Shown: piece by piece, positions 12,017 through 25,507 of the stretch
How positions within the stretch are numbered: position 1 is the first letter of the stretch
How the letters are laid out: every line of letters begins with the position of its first letter
Assembly: GCA_947000775.1 (NCBI GenBank)
Contig: CAMQGK010000637.1
Coordinates: 11,635,501-11,699,500, forward strand
DNA from: Pterois miles
Taxonomy: Eukaryota; Chordata; Actinopteri; Perciformes; Scorpaenidae
Direction of reading: 5' to 3'
DNA length: 64,000 nucleotides
Notes under the pieces: model-generated
The model's input: only the letters and a program-made list of their open reading frames with translations
What the model was told of the DNA's origin: nothing
The model's database searches: none
Program-made: the position numbers and the translations under genes

Positions 12017-12278
12017 AAAGACACGAGCTGCAGCCTCACGTGGAGCTGTGTAGTAAACTGGGCAGGGTCTATGAGGCGCTATTACCAAGCTTTACACATT
12101 TACTTTTTTTTTTTTAATTATTATCAGGTGGCAGAGAGAGAAAATTTTCAACTCTGGGTAAAATGTTGTGGACGTCACTGTCACTTTGTACCCAGCCGTC
12201 CAATCACGCTGTGGTGTGACTTACCACAAAGATGTGATCAAACGTGTTTATTATTATCAGTATGATGTGGTCTCATTG

Positions 12279-13040
12279 TGTGGTTCTCAACCAGGTGTCT
12301 GGGGACCCCCAGTGGTCCTTGAGGGACTTTCAAAGGGTCCCCAGAAAAATAAGAAATTGTTTATTCTCAATATTTAATTCACTATAGAAGGGAGCCCAAT
12401 GTGAGGAAGATTCACAAGAGTGACTATTCTGGTCTTAGGTTTCACTTCCTCCACAGTTATAGTTGGCAACTATAGAATTTTGGTCTTAATCATATCTAAC
12501 ATGTCTAAGGTCTGTCAATCGATATATAAATATTTAATATTAAAATATTTAATTAAATATTTAATTGCAATTAATTGCGTGATAGTCCATAGTTAATGGT
12601 GACTGATCGCAAATTAATTGCACATTTTTTATCTCTTCAAAATATACCTTAAAAGGAGATTTGTTATGTATTTAAAACTATATGCAAGTGTGTGTATATT
12701 TATTATTGGAAATCCACAAAACAATGACAAATATTGTCCAGAAACCCTCACAGCTGCTGCATTTAACATAAAAAATATGCTCAAATCATAACATGGCAAA
12801 CTGCAGCCCAACAGGCATCAACAGCTGTCAGTGTGTCAGTGTGCTGACTTGACTATGACTTGCCCCAAACTGCATGTGATTATCATAAAGTGGGCATGTC
12901 TGTAAAGGGGAGACTCGTGGGTACCCAGAAAACCCATTTTCATTCACATATCTTAAGATTCAGAAGCGTAATCTCATCAAATGCGGACCTAATGTGTATT
13001 AATTCTTTACAAGAAAAACAAAAGTTTGAGAACCACTGGT
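12279..13040. mobile_element. Repeat family J (hAT-like ends) inserted in family I
   Basis: The left end tgtggttctcaacc at 12279 pairs with the right end gtttgagaaccactgg at 13024-13039. The interior start reads 'ggtgtctggggacccccagtgg', typical of fish GGTTCTCAA elements. It interrupts family I and is itself interrupted by family B at 12509-12960. Confidence 0.65.
12509..12960 (+). mobile_element. Repeat family B, copy 2 (3'-truncated)
   Basis: It starts gtctgtcaatcgatatataaa, continues through the ATTAATTGC-rich block and the family landmarks (caaatattgtccagaaaccc, aacatggcaaactgcagccc, gtgggcatgtctgtaaaggg), and stops after cattcacatatctt. The 3' third is missing. Confidence 0.8.
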
Positions 13041-13485
13041 GTAGCTTATTTTATTGTTTTTACTGTTTTACTTTATCTTGTCCTCATGAGCACTGGAACA
13101 AATGAATTTCCTTGTGTGGGTTAATAAAATTAATCATAATATGTAGCCTATCTGAACCGAATGATTGTTATCACTGAGATGTTTCCTCATCCATAAGATG
13201 TCATGAACCCACCATAGACCGGCAGGCCTGTCCTCTCTCCCTGCATGCTTCAGCCCTCCCTTCATCCACAGCAAGCCATAACTATGGAGCAAGCTCCCTT
13301 CCTTGCGCCGACATGTTTATTTTCGCAGATATTCTGTATCATAGCAACCAGACGCAACCAAAATGTCTCAGCTGAAAAAACACTGCACCTCCAAAGTGCT
13401 TCCAAACACCCACAGCTGAACGTCAGAAGAGCGGCTGGCGTTTCCAGTTGGTGAAAAATAACACTTTGGTGGACACGGGCCTTAA

Positions 13486-16400
13486 TTTCCTTTCATATAC
13501 ATCAGCTACATCCCAAAAAAGAGATGGAGGATGCAGAAGACATGCATCAACTTGGCTCATATCCTGCTGATAATAATCTCTCCCCTGCAGCAGTGAAGTG
13601 AGATAACTGCATGGTCTACAAACCACATTTGTCAAGCAATTATGTAGTCCTTTATCTCGCAGCAGGAACATACAGTATTGTTGGGGAAGGAGCAGTTCAT
13701 TTTAGGTAATTTTATAGTCAGAGCGACTCAGGGTACAACTTTTTTGTGTCTTTAAGAAAACACAAAGCATCTAACCTCACCCTGTAACAGATACTGAAGG
13801 CTTCAGTTCCTGCTTCTCTGGTTCAGAGGGGTAAGTTTCCACCTCAGCGGGCAGAATATCAGATGGTTGAGAAACAAAAAGGGGCCATCGAGCCATCTCG
13901 TGGGTCACATACCATGCTGTGGCCTACTTAGCACTCTGGCTGTGAACACACTTGTGTTGATGCTGATGATGTTTGCCTGCACAAACCTGGACAACGGTTC
14001 ACTGGCATTGATTAAAAACCACAATTGAGCCAAAATAATGGTCTGGTTGCACTTTTTTCAGTATTAAGTTTTCCGAATTATTTTCAAACTAAAATAGGCA
14101 GCTTGCCTCTGTCCATTTTGCCCATGCAGAGTTCAGTAGAGCAGGAAATCCAGACTGTAACCCTCAGACTGTCTTGCAGTCCTCAGGCTAACATACGCCG
14201 ACTCTGTCTGTACTGATGTTTTGACGCTTATGTTTGCTGATGGCTGGTCGGGGCTCTGCAGAAGTTGCCGGTGAGGAGTGTGATTGTAGCATGGGTTTAG
14301 GGGTTAGGAGGTGGGGGATGGGTCGATAAAGGCAGAGCAGAGAGAAGAGAGTCATGCTCGTTCCTGTGAGTGAAGGAAACAGTCAGGCTCCATTAGCTGG
14401 ACCTTACTGTTGGAATACTAACGAATACAACCTAACATGTAATGTTCCATTTACCATTTAATACTGATATTAGCAGCACAGGCGCTCACCATTACAAATT
14501 CAGTCCCAACTCTGTCTTTCTCTCTCTCTCTCTCATGTTGGACTACTGTTCTTCCTCTAAATATAATGAGCCACTGAGGACTGCAGGCTGTCCTCTCCAG
14601 CTATTGCTTGCTTTGTCCATTACAGTCACGGTACAGCCCCTTTTTTAAAAGGCTGCTGTGTGAGATAAATCTTGAATTCATTAATTACAAGACCCCTTCA
14701 TCTCTTGGCATTTTTCTTTGCTTTCCATATGAGATTTTCCTACCCAGCACACTCTCATTAATCTACAATATATTATTTTTCTTTCCTAATTATCGATTAA
14801 GTCTACAGGAAATGAATACACAAGCACAATGATTCACCACTTCCAAACTAAAATATCTCATTAACTGTTAGGCCTGGTGTTAACATGCCTCCTGAGTGAT
14901 CGAATCACAAGTGGACAACTTTAAGTACAGTTGTGAACGCAGTTGTCACCTATAGCCAGTAAAATAACTAATAACTAGAATAAACAAATACTAATAACAT
15001 CTTTACGGACCGGCATTGTTCTTTGTACAGATATTCATGGTTTCCTGGTGATGAATCCTAATGACTTGTTAATCCCCTAACTTTTCACCCAGTGCCATCA
15101 TCAGATCAACATTTTAATTTGTCAAATACTTTTTATGACTGAATACTTGCAAAATTAAAAATAAGATAAAATAAAGATAAAATTCACGAGACTCATCTGT
15201 ACTTTTGGTTATCATGTTAAACTAAGATGGCTAACATGACCTGCTATATGCACATCAGCACTACCACATCAAACCAACGTCAAAGAACTAGCTGCAATGA
15301 AGGCTGACTATTACGTCTCCTCACAATGCCTGTGTCTCAGCCAAAAAGCTGCACTTGAACACACCGCAGAGACTGCAGCTGGTGGCCAACTACCACATAT
15401 GTTCTGCTTCTGAGTGAGATGTAATAACTCTCCACACCAGCAACTAGCGATAGTCTGTATTCATCATACTGTGGATATGCAAGCCGGTGTTATGATATGT
15501 ACTTGAAACAGAGCAGCATTTGCTGACCATTTTCACACCACTCTCAGTCACTGGTAAGCTTCATTCCAGATGGCCATGTGGTTGTGAAAATATCTGTGTA
15601 TTGGACTGTTTAGATGACATGAAGATGAAAAATGAGAAAAGGCGTCTGTGTTTTTCCTCAATGGCTAACTTTCCTCACTTCCATTTCTCTACTTGTGCAT
15701 TGATTTGTTTAAGCCCAACAGCCAATCAGAGTGATTTTTCTCACCAATGGGAGTCAAGTCAATGTGCTGAATCGGCCAAAAAAAATCTGGCAAGGGCAGA
15801 CTCGTGCCAACAGCATGAAACACACCTAAAAAACTAGGCTGACAGGAGCCGATGGCTGTCGTTTTTTTATGAGAGTAAAATGTTGTTAGTATTGTTGTCT
15901 GATCACAGCATGTAGTGAGGGGGACTATTGGAGCTGAATGTGTGGATTACTCTCAGCATTAGCTTTTGATCAGTGAGTTCAGATTACAAATCAGTGGATA
16001 AAGATGACTTTAGACGCCCCGCCTAGCTGTGTTTGTACTCTGCTAATCCATCATTATACCATGTAACACCCTGATCTGTCTACAGATACTAGAAAACGTT
16101 GAGGCCTATATTACTGTTTTTGGAGCTTCCTAAATTCATACTCAATGCCATCCTGGCAGGAAGCATGTCTGAGGTTGACCCACTGAGCCACAATCGTATT
16201 ATCTACAGAGTTCATGTGACAGGGTGTAATTCATCTCTCACTGAGAAGCTGACCATGCTGTCCGGGATCCCAATGCATCATCGCCATGACTGGATCCATA
16301 GTTTATCATGACCATTTCCAACATTCGTCACAGCGGAGCAGATACAGAGGTGTGCACTGTGTGAGATATGAGTGGAAATCATCTATGACTGCGACTATGG

Positions 16401-16744
16401 GGCCTATGTCGCTAATGAAGGGACCTGGATGCTTTAGAGCAGGGGTCTCCAACAAGTTGCTCACGAGATTGTTACCCGTTTCTGACAAGCTCGCTAAAGG
16501 TTCAAAGAATATATACATATATTTGATAATATAGCCACTTTGTAAACCTGTTCAATGAAATTCACAGACATCCTGCCATTCATTTGCCAATCAGTTGCTG
16601 ATTAAACGAGTTACACTGCTGTCATGTTTGGTTACATCAGTCGCGCCGTAACATTAGGTGATGTTAGCAGACTAGCAAGCGCACACATGATTTTTGTCTA
16701 GAAGGTAACCCATAATTTGGGAATTTGACATTGACCTTGAATAG
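13486..16744. other. Intron 2 stretch: nothing recognised apart from a short (TC)n run
   Basis: There is a (TC) run at about 14517-14535. A short 'caggggtctccaac' motif near 16440 resembles a hAT-type end, but I found no partner. The frames at 14442-14648 and 15520-15837 show no domain. Confidence 0.5.
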
Positions 16745-17140
16745 TGAAGCCTGCAGTAGGCAGAATGTTTTTGGCTTCTCTGGGCAAAAATTCCTCTCAG
16801 CAAGTTCACCAACCAACAGCAAAATAATTCAAGTTTAGTTTTAGAGAAAACTAGAGGTCACCTCTTTTTGGCTGCTGATGGGAGACTTTGACCAATGACA
16901 GGTCATTTCAGAGAGAGAGAGCGTTCCCATTGGCTGTGCTCCGGCTGGTGGACGGTGCTTGGTATTTCCTCAGCAGATCTCAGCATGGCTGCCGGGTCAC
17001 AAACTGTCTCGTTTCACAGCTAAACAGTAACTACAAGATGTTTCTGAAAAAAATTTAGGTGAGAAATAGGCATTACACTAATAGAATATTGATTCATATT
17101 TGATCAGCACTGCCTAGTTTGAACATTTTTTTGGAGTTTG
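16745..17140 (-). mobile_element. Repeat family A, copy 2 (truncated)
   Basis: It starts at the family's 3' end (gaagcctgcagtaggcagaatg) and follows the reverse complement through 'agtaactacaagatgtttctg' and 'attgattcatatttgatcagc', breaking off after about 395 bases. Confidence 0.8.
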
Positions 17141-17211
17141 TTTACACTGTTGCTTGTGTGTGTTGACTTCCGTATTTTACCAACAGTTTGTGTACCAAGA
17201 GGGGAAATTAA

Positions 17212-17995
17212 TAGGGCCAGGACGATACACCTATCTCCTGATTCTATGCTATTATGATACTTGGTGATGATTTGATATTTATTGCGATTCTACAAGTGTT
17301 GTGACTCAATACTGGGGGCGGCAGTAGCTCAGTCAGTAGGGAGTTGGCTTGGGAATCGGAGGGTCACCGGTTCAAGTCCCGACATGACCAAGAACTGAGT
17401 GTGAACTGGTAGCTGGAGAGGTGCCAGTTTACCTCTTGGGCACTGCCGAGGTGCCCCTGAGCAAGGCACCAAAACCCCCAACTGCTCGGGGCGCTTGTCA
17501 GGAGCAGCCCCCTCACTCTGACACCTCTCCATTAATGCATGTATGTGGGTCCTGTTTGTGCATGTGTGTGTCTCGGATCTGCATGTACCGTGTATAAGTA
17601 AAACAACAGAGTGTAAAAATTGAATTTCCCCATTGTGGGACGAATAAAGGAATATCTTCTATCTTCTTCTTCTTCTTCAATGTTATGATTTATTGCAATT
17701 TTTGTTAAATTTAAATAAATAACACTAGACCATGAAAAAAGGCTGAATCATCCAAAATATCAAAATTAATGCAATAATAATTTAATAATTGTAGTGTCGG
17801 CTGACGGTGGTGACAGATATAGAAGGGATATGCCGCCACATTACTCAGACTACAACAATAAAAGTGGTAACTTTCTTCCACCTCCGTATAGACTCAAATG
17901 AAACGCATTGATTCTGGCAGAAAAACATTCAAAATTGTAAAAAGAAATCTTGAGCCATAGGTGAATCGATTTTTTTTTTTTTTCCCCACCCCTAG
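17212..17995 (+). mobile_element. Repeat family C, copy 1, carrying a SINE insertion
   Basis: The sequence 'gacgatacacctatctcctgatt' at the left and 'cattactcagactacaacaataaaagtgg' plus 'ctccgtatagactcaaatga' at the right match the copy at 51510-52455. The SINE at 17314-17678 splits it. The right end runs to a T-tract and 'cacccctag' near 17995. Confidence 0.7.
17314..17678 (+). mobile_element. tRNA-derived SINE, copy 2
   Basis: The head gcggcagtagctcagtcagt is a pol III A-box-like segment and ggttcaagtcc is a B box. The body contains 'tgccgaggtgcccctgagcaaggcacc'. The 3' part reads 'gaatttccccattgtgggac' and ends in (CTT)n. It is not a functional tRNA gene because the cloverleaf is not kept and a long unrelated body follows. 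Confidence 0.9.
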
Positions 17996-20016
17996 AAATC
18001 ACCCCTGGTTAAGAAGCATTTGCTTGGCAAAATTTTTGGTACTTCTGGTTTGTTTTGGATGTTATTAGAGCATATTAATCATAACAATTTACATAAACAC
18101 TAACTGGCAGCATCACAATCTGCAACGCCGCCTCTGCACAGAGAGACACGTCAGCATAACTGAAATTCAAGCTACATATTATTTGTGCACATTATCGGCC
18201 ATCAAGGGTTCTCTGCGTCTCATGTTCCATGTTGTGTATTTTCAAACACGCCATGTCGACTGTAAACGAAGACAGAGCTCAGACGGAGGAAGACGGTCTA
18301 GCCTTGAAGCAGCGTGCTAAATCCTGTTTAAGTGTGAGCTGCAGGAGGGGACGTGGTCTGCTTCCCCACCCTCACAGCGCTTCAGCGGGGCGAACTGACA
18401 GAGGTGGTGGTTGAATGATTTGGACACAGAAGATGATTTGGCACCAGTATTTCTTGATGAGCTGTCATTGGCAGAATACAAATGGAATCTGATTGGCTGT
18501 TAGAGCATTCGTGAGAATGGGGCAGCAGCTTTGCAGCCCAAAGCAACGAATCCAACTTGTTTTTACCGTTTACACCATGTCAATAAGTTTACTAAACCCA
18601 TTACAGTCGCTCCCCAGTCCCTAATCTGAGTCATGCACGAATAACAGTGAGATCTATTTAGAGTCATTGTGTTGTGACCGTAACATTTCCCCCATGCAGA
18701 TGACCATTTTTAGGTTCATAAAGTGTGATTCTGCTGTGGAGAATGAATTTGAACAGGAGCTACAGTACAACAGCAAACTGGTAGAAAGACGCAAGGAGAT
18801 GGTGACCATGGCAATCTCCCCCTCCCTCCCTCTTAGAATAAGCTGATCCTTACTGAGAGTTGTGAATGAAAGGATTGTTAGAGACAGTGTACAGATAAAT
18901 AGCGTCTCTCTGATTTTATGTCCCATGTCACCCGAGTGAGTGTTAGCAGCCTGACTGTTGGGACGATCAGAAAGAGGTTGGGAATTACAAGCATCCAGAC
19001 ATCTGATGTTTGTCACTGCTGTCTGTTCCGCTAACATATTACATCTGTTCACTTTTGGGAGCCATAAAATGGAAACATTTCTGTTCGAGACTGCTGTCCC
19101 AATAGTATTGCTTCAGCCCGCTTTAAGCTGTTGTTACTCTCCCTGTTATTCTTCATGTCCTCCTGCCATCATCCCTCTCTCCTCTGCTAGAAAGCAACTT
19201 GTTGGCACAACCGCCACGACCTTTGAGCTGTGTACGTGTAATATAGTCCCTCTGAGGTGGTAGTTTGGATCCCTGGATGATCTGTGAACATACATTTGCG
19301 TATGAATTTCAACGTTATACGAGTTTGTGTTTGAAAGGCCACATGGAATCACGCTGGTCTGTGTGTGGGTTGCCATGGCTACACATAGAGGTGGACGAGG
19401 ATGGGGGGGGTGGTATCCATGCAGAGCATTAATATGAGTGTTGTGTGCCGGCAGGGGGATACGCTGCTGCACACCAATTATGAGTAACATATTCAGGAGA
19501 CAGCCTACCTCTCTGTGGGCTGTGTGCAAGTTGCTTTTTTGTATTCAAATCCCTTGACTTAAAATATGACTGACACAATAAGTTTTAAAGTATTATTAGC
19601 TCGTCTTGGTTTCACTGCTGATTGACCCAGTTTCCCTGAAAGATGGCATTGTGTTTGGGGTGTCAAGGATTTGGGGATGGGGAGGGTGGGGGGTCTTATG
19701 CTTGGTGTCACCATAAAAGTATAAATGGAAGATTTGTGTGCGACTGTAGAGCCGGTGCTGTGGTGGTTTTGAAGGCTCCCACATGCAGCAGTACAAAGAT
19801 GAAATACTTTTTTCAGATGTTCCACTGGTGATACACATTGAAGCCGGAAAATATTAAAAGCGTTCAATAATGTGATGTGACTGTGGCATTCATGTGCCTT
19901 CCATCATTTTTGCACTGGCTGAAAATATTCTCGTACTTTCCTCACATGAACTCTGAACCCTTGGTTGCCTTTTTTCTCATGGCATGAAATTGAAATCCAG
20001 CAGTGGGATGAGGCAT
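17996..20016. other. Intron 2 stretch: nothing recognised
   Basis: The 61-codon frame at 18229-18414 in a locally GC-richer patch shows no domain. The frames at 18654-19529 lie on both strands without motifs. Confidence 0.45.
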
Positions 20017-20041
20017 GGGGGGGGGGGGGGGGGGGGGGGGG
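20017..20041 (+). repeat. Poly(G) tract, 25 bases
   Basis: An uninterrupted run of G from 20017 to 20041. Such runs can form G-quadruplexes and are also error-prone in assemblies. Confidence 0.9.
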
Positions 20042-20204
20042 TTGTTTTCGCACATACAGCCCTCTTCCTCCCTCACATCCAGAAATGTAATTGGGTCGTG
20101 GAGGATGAGAGATACAGGAGAGGAGCAACAGTGGGAATGATGGTGGCTGATGGCTAAGAATACTAACATGCTATGGGATGCTGAAAATCACACGGTTTTT
20201 ACAT

Positions 20205-20785
20205 TGTACTCTTACTATTGTACCAAAAACATATCGTATCATGACTGAGGTACAGTACATACTAAACTGTGAATTTTGTGTACCTTTCCACCCCTAGTCC
20301 CTTGACCTCTCACCTCAAGATATGTGAATGAAAATGGTTCCATATGGATACACAAGTCTCCCTTTTACAGACATGCCCATCTTCCAGGCCGTTTGGAGCA
20401 AAATTAAAAAAAAACTTGCGTTTTTTTTTTTTTTTTTTTGTTTTGCATGCAGTAATGTCTTATTTTCTCCTATTCTAAAATGCTGAACTTGAATATTTCT
20501 ATACTTGGGTCCCTAAACAGTCTTAGGATTGCATAAATTGGGTATCACAGTAAAGCTGAGACTCTTGTAGATCCAGTGACCCCAACTGTATTCACGTTAG
20601 TCCCCATTGCCATTTCATATAGTGACTTTTTTCATTCAGATTGTACAGTATACATAGTGTGTCTATATACCAATTTTCCTGAAATTAGTTTTGAAAAAAA
20701 AAAAAATATCTCTTTGCCTACAGTATTGCAGTATATTGAATCATCACCCCTGTATCATGATTCCTGACAATACACAGCCCTAATG
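20205..20785. repeat. Mosaic of repeat fragments (families B, K and L)
   Basis: Bases 20298-20420 are a reverse family B fragment (cccttgacctctcacctcaagatatgtgaa). Bases 20455-20640 match family L parts (tatttctatacttgggtccct as at 44460; 'aaagctgagactcttgtagatcca' as at 41172). The flanks 20205-20297 and 20700-20785 carry the 'tatcgtatcatga' / 'ttgaatcatcacccctgtatcatga' motif (family K, also 33715 and 37682). Confidence 0.6.
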
Positions 20786-23700
20786 CAAACTTGACTGAGC
20801 CTAATGCAAAAAGGAGAATTATTCTCATTATTAGTATAAATTTTACCTTGAACTTGATCAATGATATGGTATCGCTGTGTCTTTTGTGGATATACATGTG
20901 CAGGCACAGATCCACCACAGCCAATGTGTTTTCTTGTCGGTCTCGTCTGGTCTACAGCAGCGTTTGCAGACTCACAGCATTTTGGTAACAGCGGATTAGT
21001 AATATGCTTGAATGCTTGTCCATCACCAGCCCAGGCTTTTCCACATACTCAAATTAGATGTACATCATGCAGCCGGTAGGAGTGTGCATAACTAAATGGT
21101 GTGAATCCCGATCAGAAATATTGTTGCCACATATTTCCTGTGTGAGATAAAAGAGACATTTTCTGAGCAGAGTGTGGGGTATATCTGTTGTGGGAATGTG
21201 AGCAGTTGATCATTGTTTGAATGGTTAATACCTCAATCATATGTCTCCTCTCCATTTTCCATAAAGCACAAACAGCCGTGTTGTAAACACAGCTTAAGAT
21301 GTACAATGCTACATAGAGAAAGCCATTTACTCTGCATCATTCATGCTGGTTTCATGGAAGGACAGACAGCACAGAGCCACTGATGAAAGCTGTCACTAGT
21401 GCTGTAAGGTTTATGTCTGACACCATTCATGCCGCTCTGCTTTCTATACTGTGCCCAGGTGCTTTGGGAAAAGTGATGCCTTTATAATAAGTCTTGTTCC
21501 TATGGTAACCAAGATGGATGTCTCTTTGTGGAAGATTCTCGTGTTTGTTTGGCGCAGATGAGCAGTGAAGTCGACTCTATCTGCCTGTGTGACCGCTTGT
21601 CAGTTCACAAAGACAGGATGAGGCGAATGCAAACATAAGCTGTGATCTCTTTGTGGGCTTTTGTGACAGACGCATGAAGGTGGATCCTCTGACATTTCAT
21701 GCACATGCATTATTCCATTGAATGTTACCCTTTGATGACGGCAGTCTGATCCTTTCATTAAGCTCTTGAACTGTGGTGCTGTGTCCCACTGACTTAGTAG
21801 CAGCAGGGTTGGTAGACATCACAGTACATGGTGGGTGTGGCGGCGCACTGTTCCTAGCTAGCCTCCACTCTCCCTGTGATGTCATCCTGGTCTCAAATGA
21901 AGGGTGAAACCCTCGTGGGAGCCGGTTTACCTCAGCCGCTTCACAGCAGCTTCACAGAAGCTTCACAGCAGCACTGCCCCTCTTCAATGAATTATGAATT
22001 TCTCATTGAGATTCAGAGAGCTAATTAACATGTCAGCCCTTACTAGCAGTGTGATATCATGGGATTATCCTTATCCTGTGGTGCCTTATTTTACTCAAGG
22101 TGCTCTGGCTTCACCTTCCCTGCTCTCATCTCCTGAATTGTTCTTATCTGTTTGAAAGGTGGGACACTGTGCTGCTGCACCGCCTCTACTGCTCCTCTTT
22201 TCCCGTGTTATTTTCTGCCATGCTTCAGTGGTAATTAAAACAGAAATCGCTGCATTTCACCCCCTCTGCTTTCGGCTAGCGCAGTGCCTGCAGTGAAGTC
22301 GCTCCCATGATGCATTTGCTTGACATGTTGCGTATGAGAATTCCTTTCAGCTGTACCTGTGCAGCTTTAGTCTGCCTCCCACTGCTGCCTGGCAGTAATT
22401 GAATTTGGGGTCTCTTGGGTAGATGGAGGAGATGTGTGGGAGGCAGAGTGAGGATGAATGAAGCAGAGATTGATGTGGGGACTTGAGTGTATGTGTGTGT
22501 GTATGTGAGGGAGTAAAAAAAGTGGAAGAGAGTGAAATCTCAAGCCAGTAGCCCCGGCTGCACATATGCCTGCTGGATAGGTATTGACCCGGCAACACTT
22601 GCCTCCTTTTACCCTCCTTATTAAAGTGTGAACTGTTACATAAGCTGCCTTAGAGAATAGCAAACCAGAGCATCTCATCTGTCCTGTTTTTGGTTTTCTC
22701 CTCTCTTTAGGCGTGTTTGGGCTCATTCGGGCTTTAGTCTGTTCATCTCAACTGTTGAGCTTTTCTCTAGCTGTCTCTATTGATGAGTGATGCGCGGAAG
22801 TCCAGCGCTAGAAGAATTGAAGCTCTGTCAGTGGGGGCCAGTGTGGGAATGCCCCTTAATAGATATCAAAGGATGTGTCCCAGGGGACGTCAGCTTTCAC
22901 ACAGCCAGTGGGGGGTTGGTCTGGTCTGGGCGTTTAAGGTCTCTGCAGTCTCTCGACAGCAGCAAATGACTGCTTTAGAGTATCTGTCATTGCAAGGGCT
23001 AGCAGAAGAACTAGCTCTGACCAAGCTCCCAGGACGAACGTCGGGCTTTGAAGAAAATTTTCATAGTGCCCAAACAGTGTATTTTTTTTATTATCACAAC
23101 AAAATGATATGGCTTATAAGCATACCCACCTTTTCTATTGACTGATTTTAAAACATATTTGACTGATTGAAAATTGGCAAAAAACTATTAGATTATTTAG
23201 ACATTTCAGATTTATTTTAATTGTTTAACAGGCCCTAAATGTTTTTCTTTGTTTTTATTAATCTTTTCCTTTCCTTATATTTTATTTGTTGTATAATTGA
23301 TTTTATTATTTTTTGTATACAGTTCAAAGTCCTAATGAATTCCTCTTCTTGTGTCTTTGTGAACCTCGGAAGTTGAATAACAGGGTCAACCATGTTAAGT
23401 GCTGTTGACACGTCTTCAGTTTGATTCACACATTGCATTTGATGGTACAGTTAACACTGATTGTATTTGATTTTGACATACAATATAACGTGGCATTAAG
23501 TGCTGCAGGAATGAGTCCTGAAACCCAGAAATGAGTTAGCACTTTAGCACTTCTGGTTCCCTCTCATGAGTGGGTTTTAGATGCCTGAAATACAGTCTGT
23601 GGTTAAGACAACATTAAGTGATTGTAAAGTTTTGTTTTAAGATATAAAATATGTCAATAAATACCCCACTAATGAATTTTGAAGCTTTTCCGTGTCTTTA

Positions 23701-25427
23701 AAAAGGCGGTTGCTAACAAGTGGCTAAATGAGACTGCTAAACGTCATCACATCGAATCGTCCTCCTTTAGTTTAAAGGTGGTGATGTGACATCATGCGAC
23801 CGTGACCGTGGTGTTTATGCTTCAAAAATCATAAAAGTGGTGGTTGTCATCTTGCAGAACAAAATGTAAAAGTATCTTAAATGTTTGTTTGCCACAGAGC
23901 TGATTTTCTGCTATGATCCAAAAATTCTGCTTACTTAAAAGTTAAATCTTCCTCTGTCTTTTTTTGTGTATACATGTATATTGTACAGATACTCTCACTT
24001 TCCCACTTTTTTTCAGTAGTGGATTCATTGTCTAATCTTGTTTGTACATTCTGCTGGAGACACAGGTCTTGTGGTTTTAGTGTGACTCGATTGCTTTATT
24101 TCATTTAAATCCATTATGTAGAAATGTTGTCTGGGTGCTCACGCACATACGCTCAGTTGACCTCCTTGTAAACAGACGGCTTGGAAGCATTTGGCCCAAT
24201 ATACGTATATTTGGTTAGTGAAATTACACTTACATGACTGTGATTTAAGTGATTACACTGCAGTCAAATGTGACCCATGTGGTTTGAATTAGATTATTAT
24301 TATTAGTGGAGTCAAACGTGTTAATACTGAATAACCAGTAGTATGATTGTGTAATGGGTTTTGCAAGACTGTGATCCTGCTCTCACTGACTATCACTGCC
24401 CTTTTATTGATTTACATACATCAGTGGTAGTGTTTTTAATATGAAACACATTTTTGATCCTATCCCCTGAACTAAACATCCTCTAGCAGAGCCTCTAAGC
24501 TTTTATCACTCCTCCTTTATTTTAAATTTAATAAATAAAATTGTTTTTTTTTTAATTTATATGTATGTTCGTTTTGATTGTTTTGATTGATTTTGAGCAC
24601 AGCTTTGGTCAATTAAAATATCTTTTATGTGTAAAAAGTAGTAAAAAAAAAAAAAAAAAAAAAAGATTTTGTATATGGGCCCCCAAAAAGGTAGAACTGG
24701 TCTTAAATTGGATTTGATTGGAAGATGCTGCTGTCATGGGGAGAGGAGCAGCATGTTGCCACGGACAAAATGTGATAGAGAGATCTCATTGCAGCTTTCT
24801 TACCCAAAGAGGATGAAATGGAGTACGTAAGTTTAACGTTAATAACATGATCTGAGCTGTTGCGGAGTTTTGGCTCCTCGTAGTTAACGTAACATTATTG
24901 ATGTGTTTATGTTGTCACAAAGCGTGTAGTCATGTTCATTGTTGTTTGTTCTAATGTAACGTATTTTTCTTTCAACTCTCGGCCCAAATTCACCCCAAAA
25001 TTAATTTTAGTCTTCCCCTTTCAATTTTTTTTTCTGCCCTGGGGCAACGGGACGTCCTTAAGCTCGATCCTTGTCCTCTAGAGCAGACTAGCCATGCTGC
25101 TGCATACTGTAGGTTACCATGGAGATCTTCCCCTGGTTAAAAAGTGAGCCAGCATTGTGCTACTGAAAGCCTGGGTTGCACCCAGCGTTGGCTTGCTAAC
25201 CTCACTCGGTGAGACAAACCCCAGGCCTGCATTCAAACCCAAAACACTTCACAGAGAACTTCTTGTGCTTTAAACCTCTTACTTGCAGAAACACTCATGT
25301 TCACTTCTCATCTATTGTTTATGTGTTGTTAAATTAGTCAGACGGGGTTGTTCCTGTTTCTGAGAAGCCTTAAACCCCAGCACTCTAAAGCAAGAGTCTC
25401 ATGTTCCCATTTCCAGAGCCAGATTTG
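20786..25427. other. Intron 2 stretch of 4.6 kb: nothing recognised
   Basis: No domain in any frame and few repeat landmarks, with a poly(A) run near 24643-24664. This is one of the larger repeat-poor parts of intron 2. Confidence 0.45.
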
Positions 25428-25457
25428 TGTGTGTTAGTGTTAGTGTTAGTGTTAGTG

Positions 25458-25507
<50 letters not shown>

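Larger units (their letters stand above)
12075..13485 (-). mobile_element. Repeat family I, copy 1, split by a nested insertion
   Basis: The segments 12120-12280 and 13080-13485 are, in order, the reverse complement of the intact element at 45445-46033 (shared landmarks: ccagccgtccaatcac, agaccggcaggcc, catagcaaccagacgcaacc, ctttggtggacacggg). About 760 bases of other repeats (family J with family B inside) separate the halves. The right inverted end is clear at 13466-13485; the left end is degraded. Confidence 0.75.

Noticed and set aside
11734..12039. Open frames of about 70-100 codons in the two SINE copies (also 17329-17532)
   Set aside because: They follow the SINE consensus and appear in both copies regardless of frame, so they are repeat by-products.
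17314..17400. A tRNA gene
   Set aside because: A- and B-box-like motifs are present, but the cloverleaf is incomplete and the sequence runs straight into a SINE body and (CTT)n tail.
18229..18414. Short GC-richer frame starting MSTVNEDRAQTEEDG as a hidden gene
   Set aside because: Only 61 codons, no recognised family, and no supporting splice sites or poly(A) signal.
22780..23145. The 121-codon frame as a coding exon of farp1 or another gene
   Set aside because: No similarity to any FARP segment, and residues 60-61 are already joined perfectly between 7815 and 40177.
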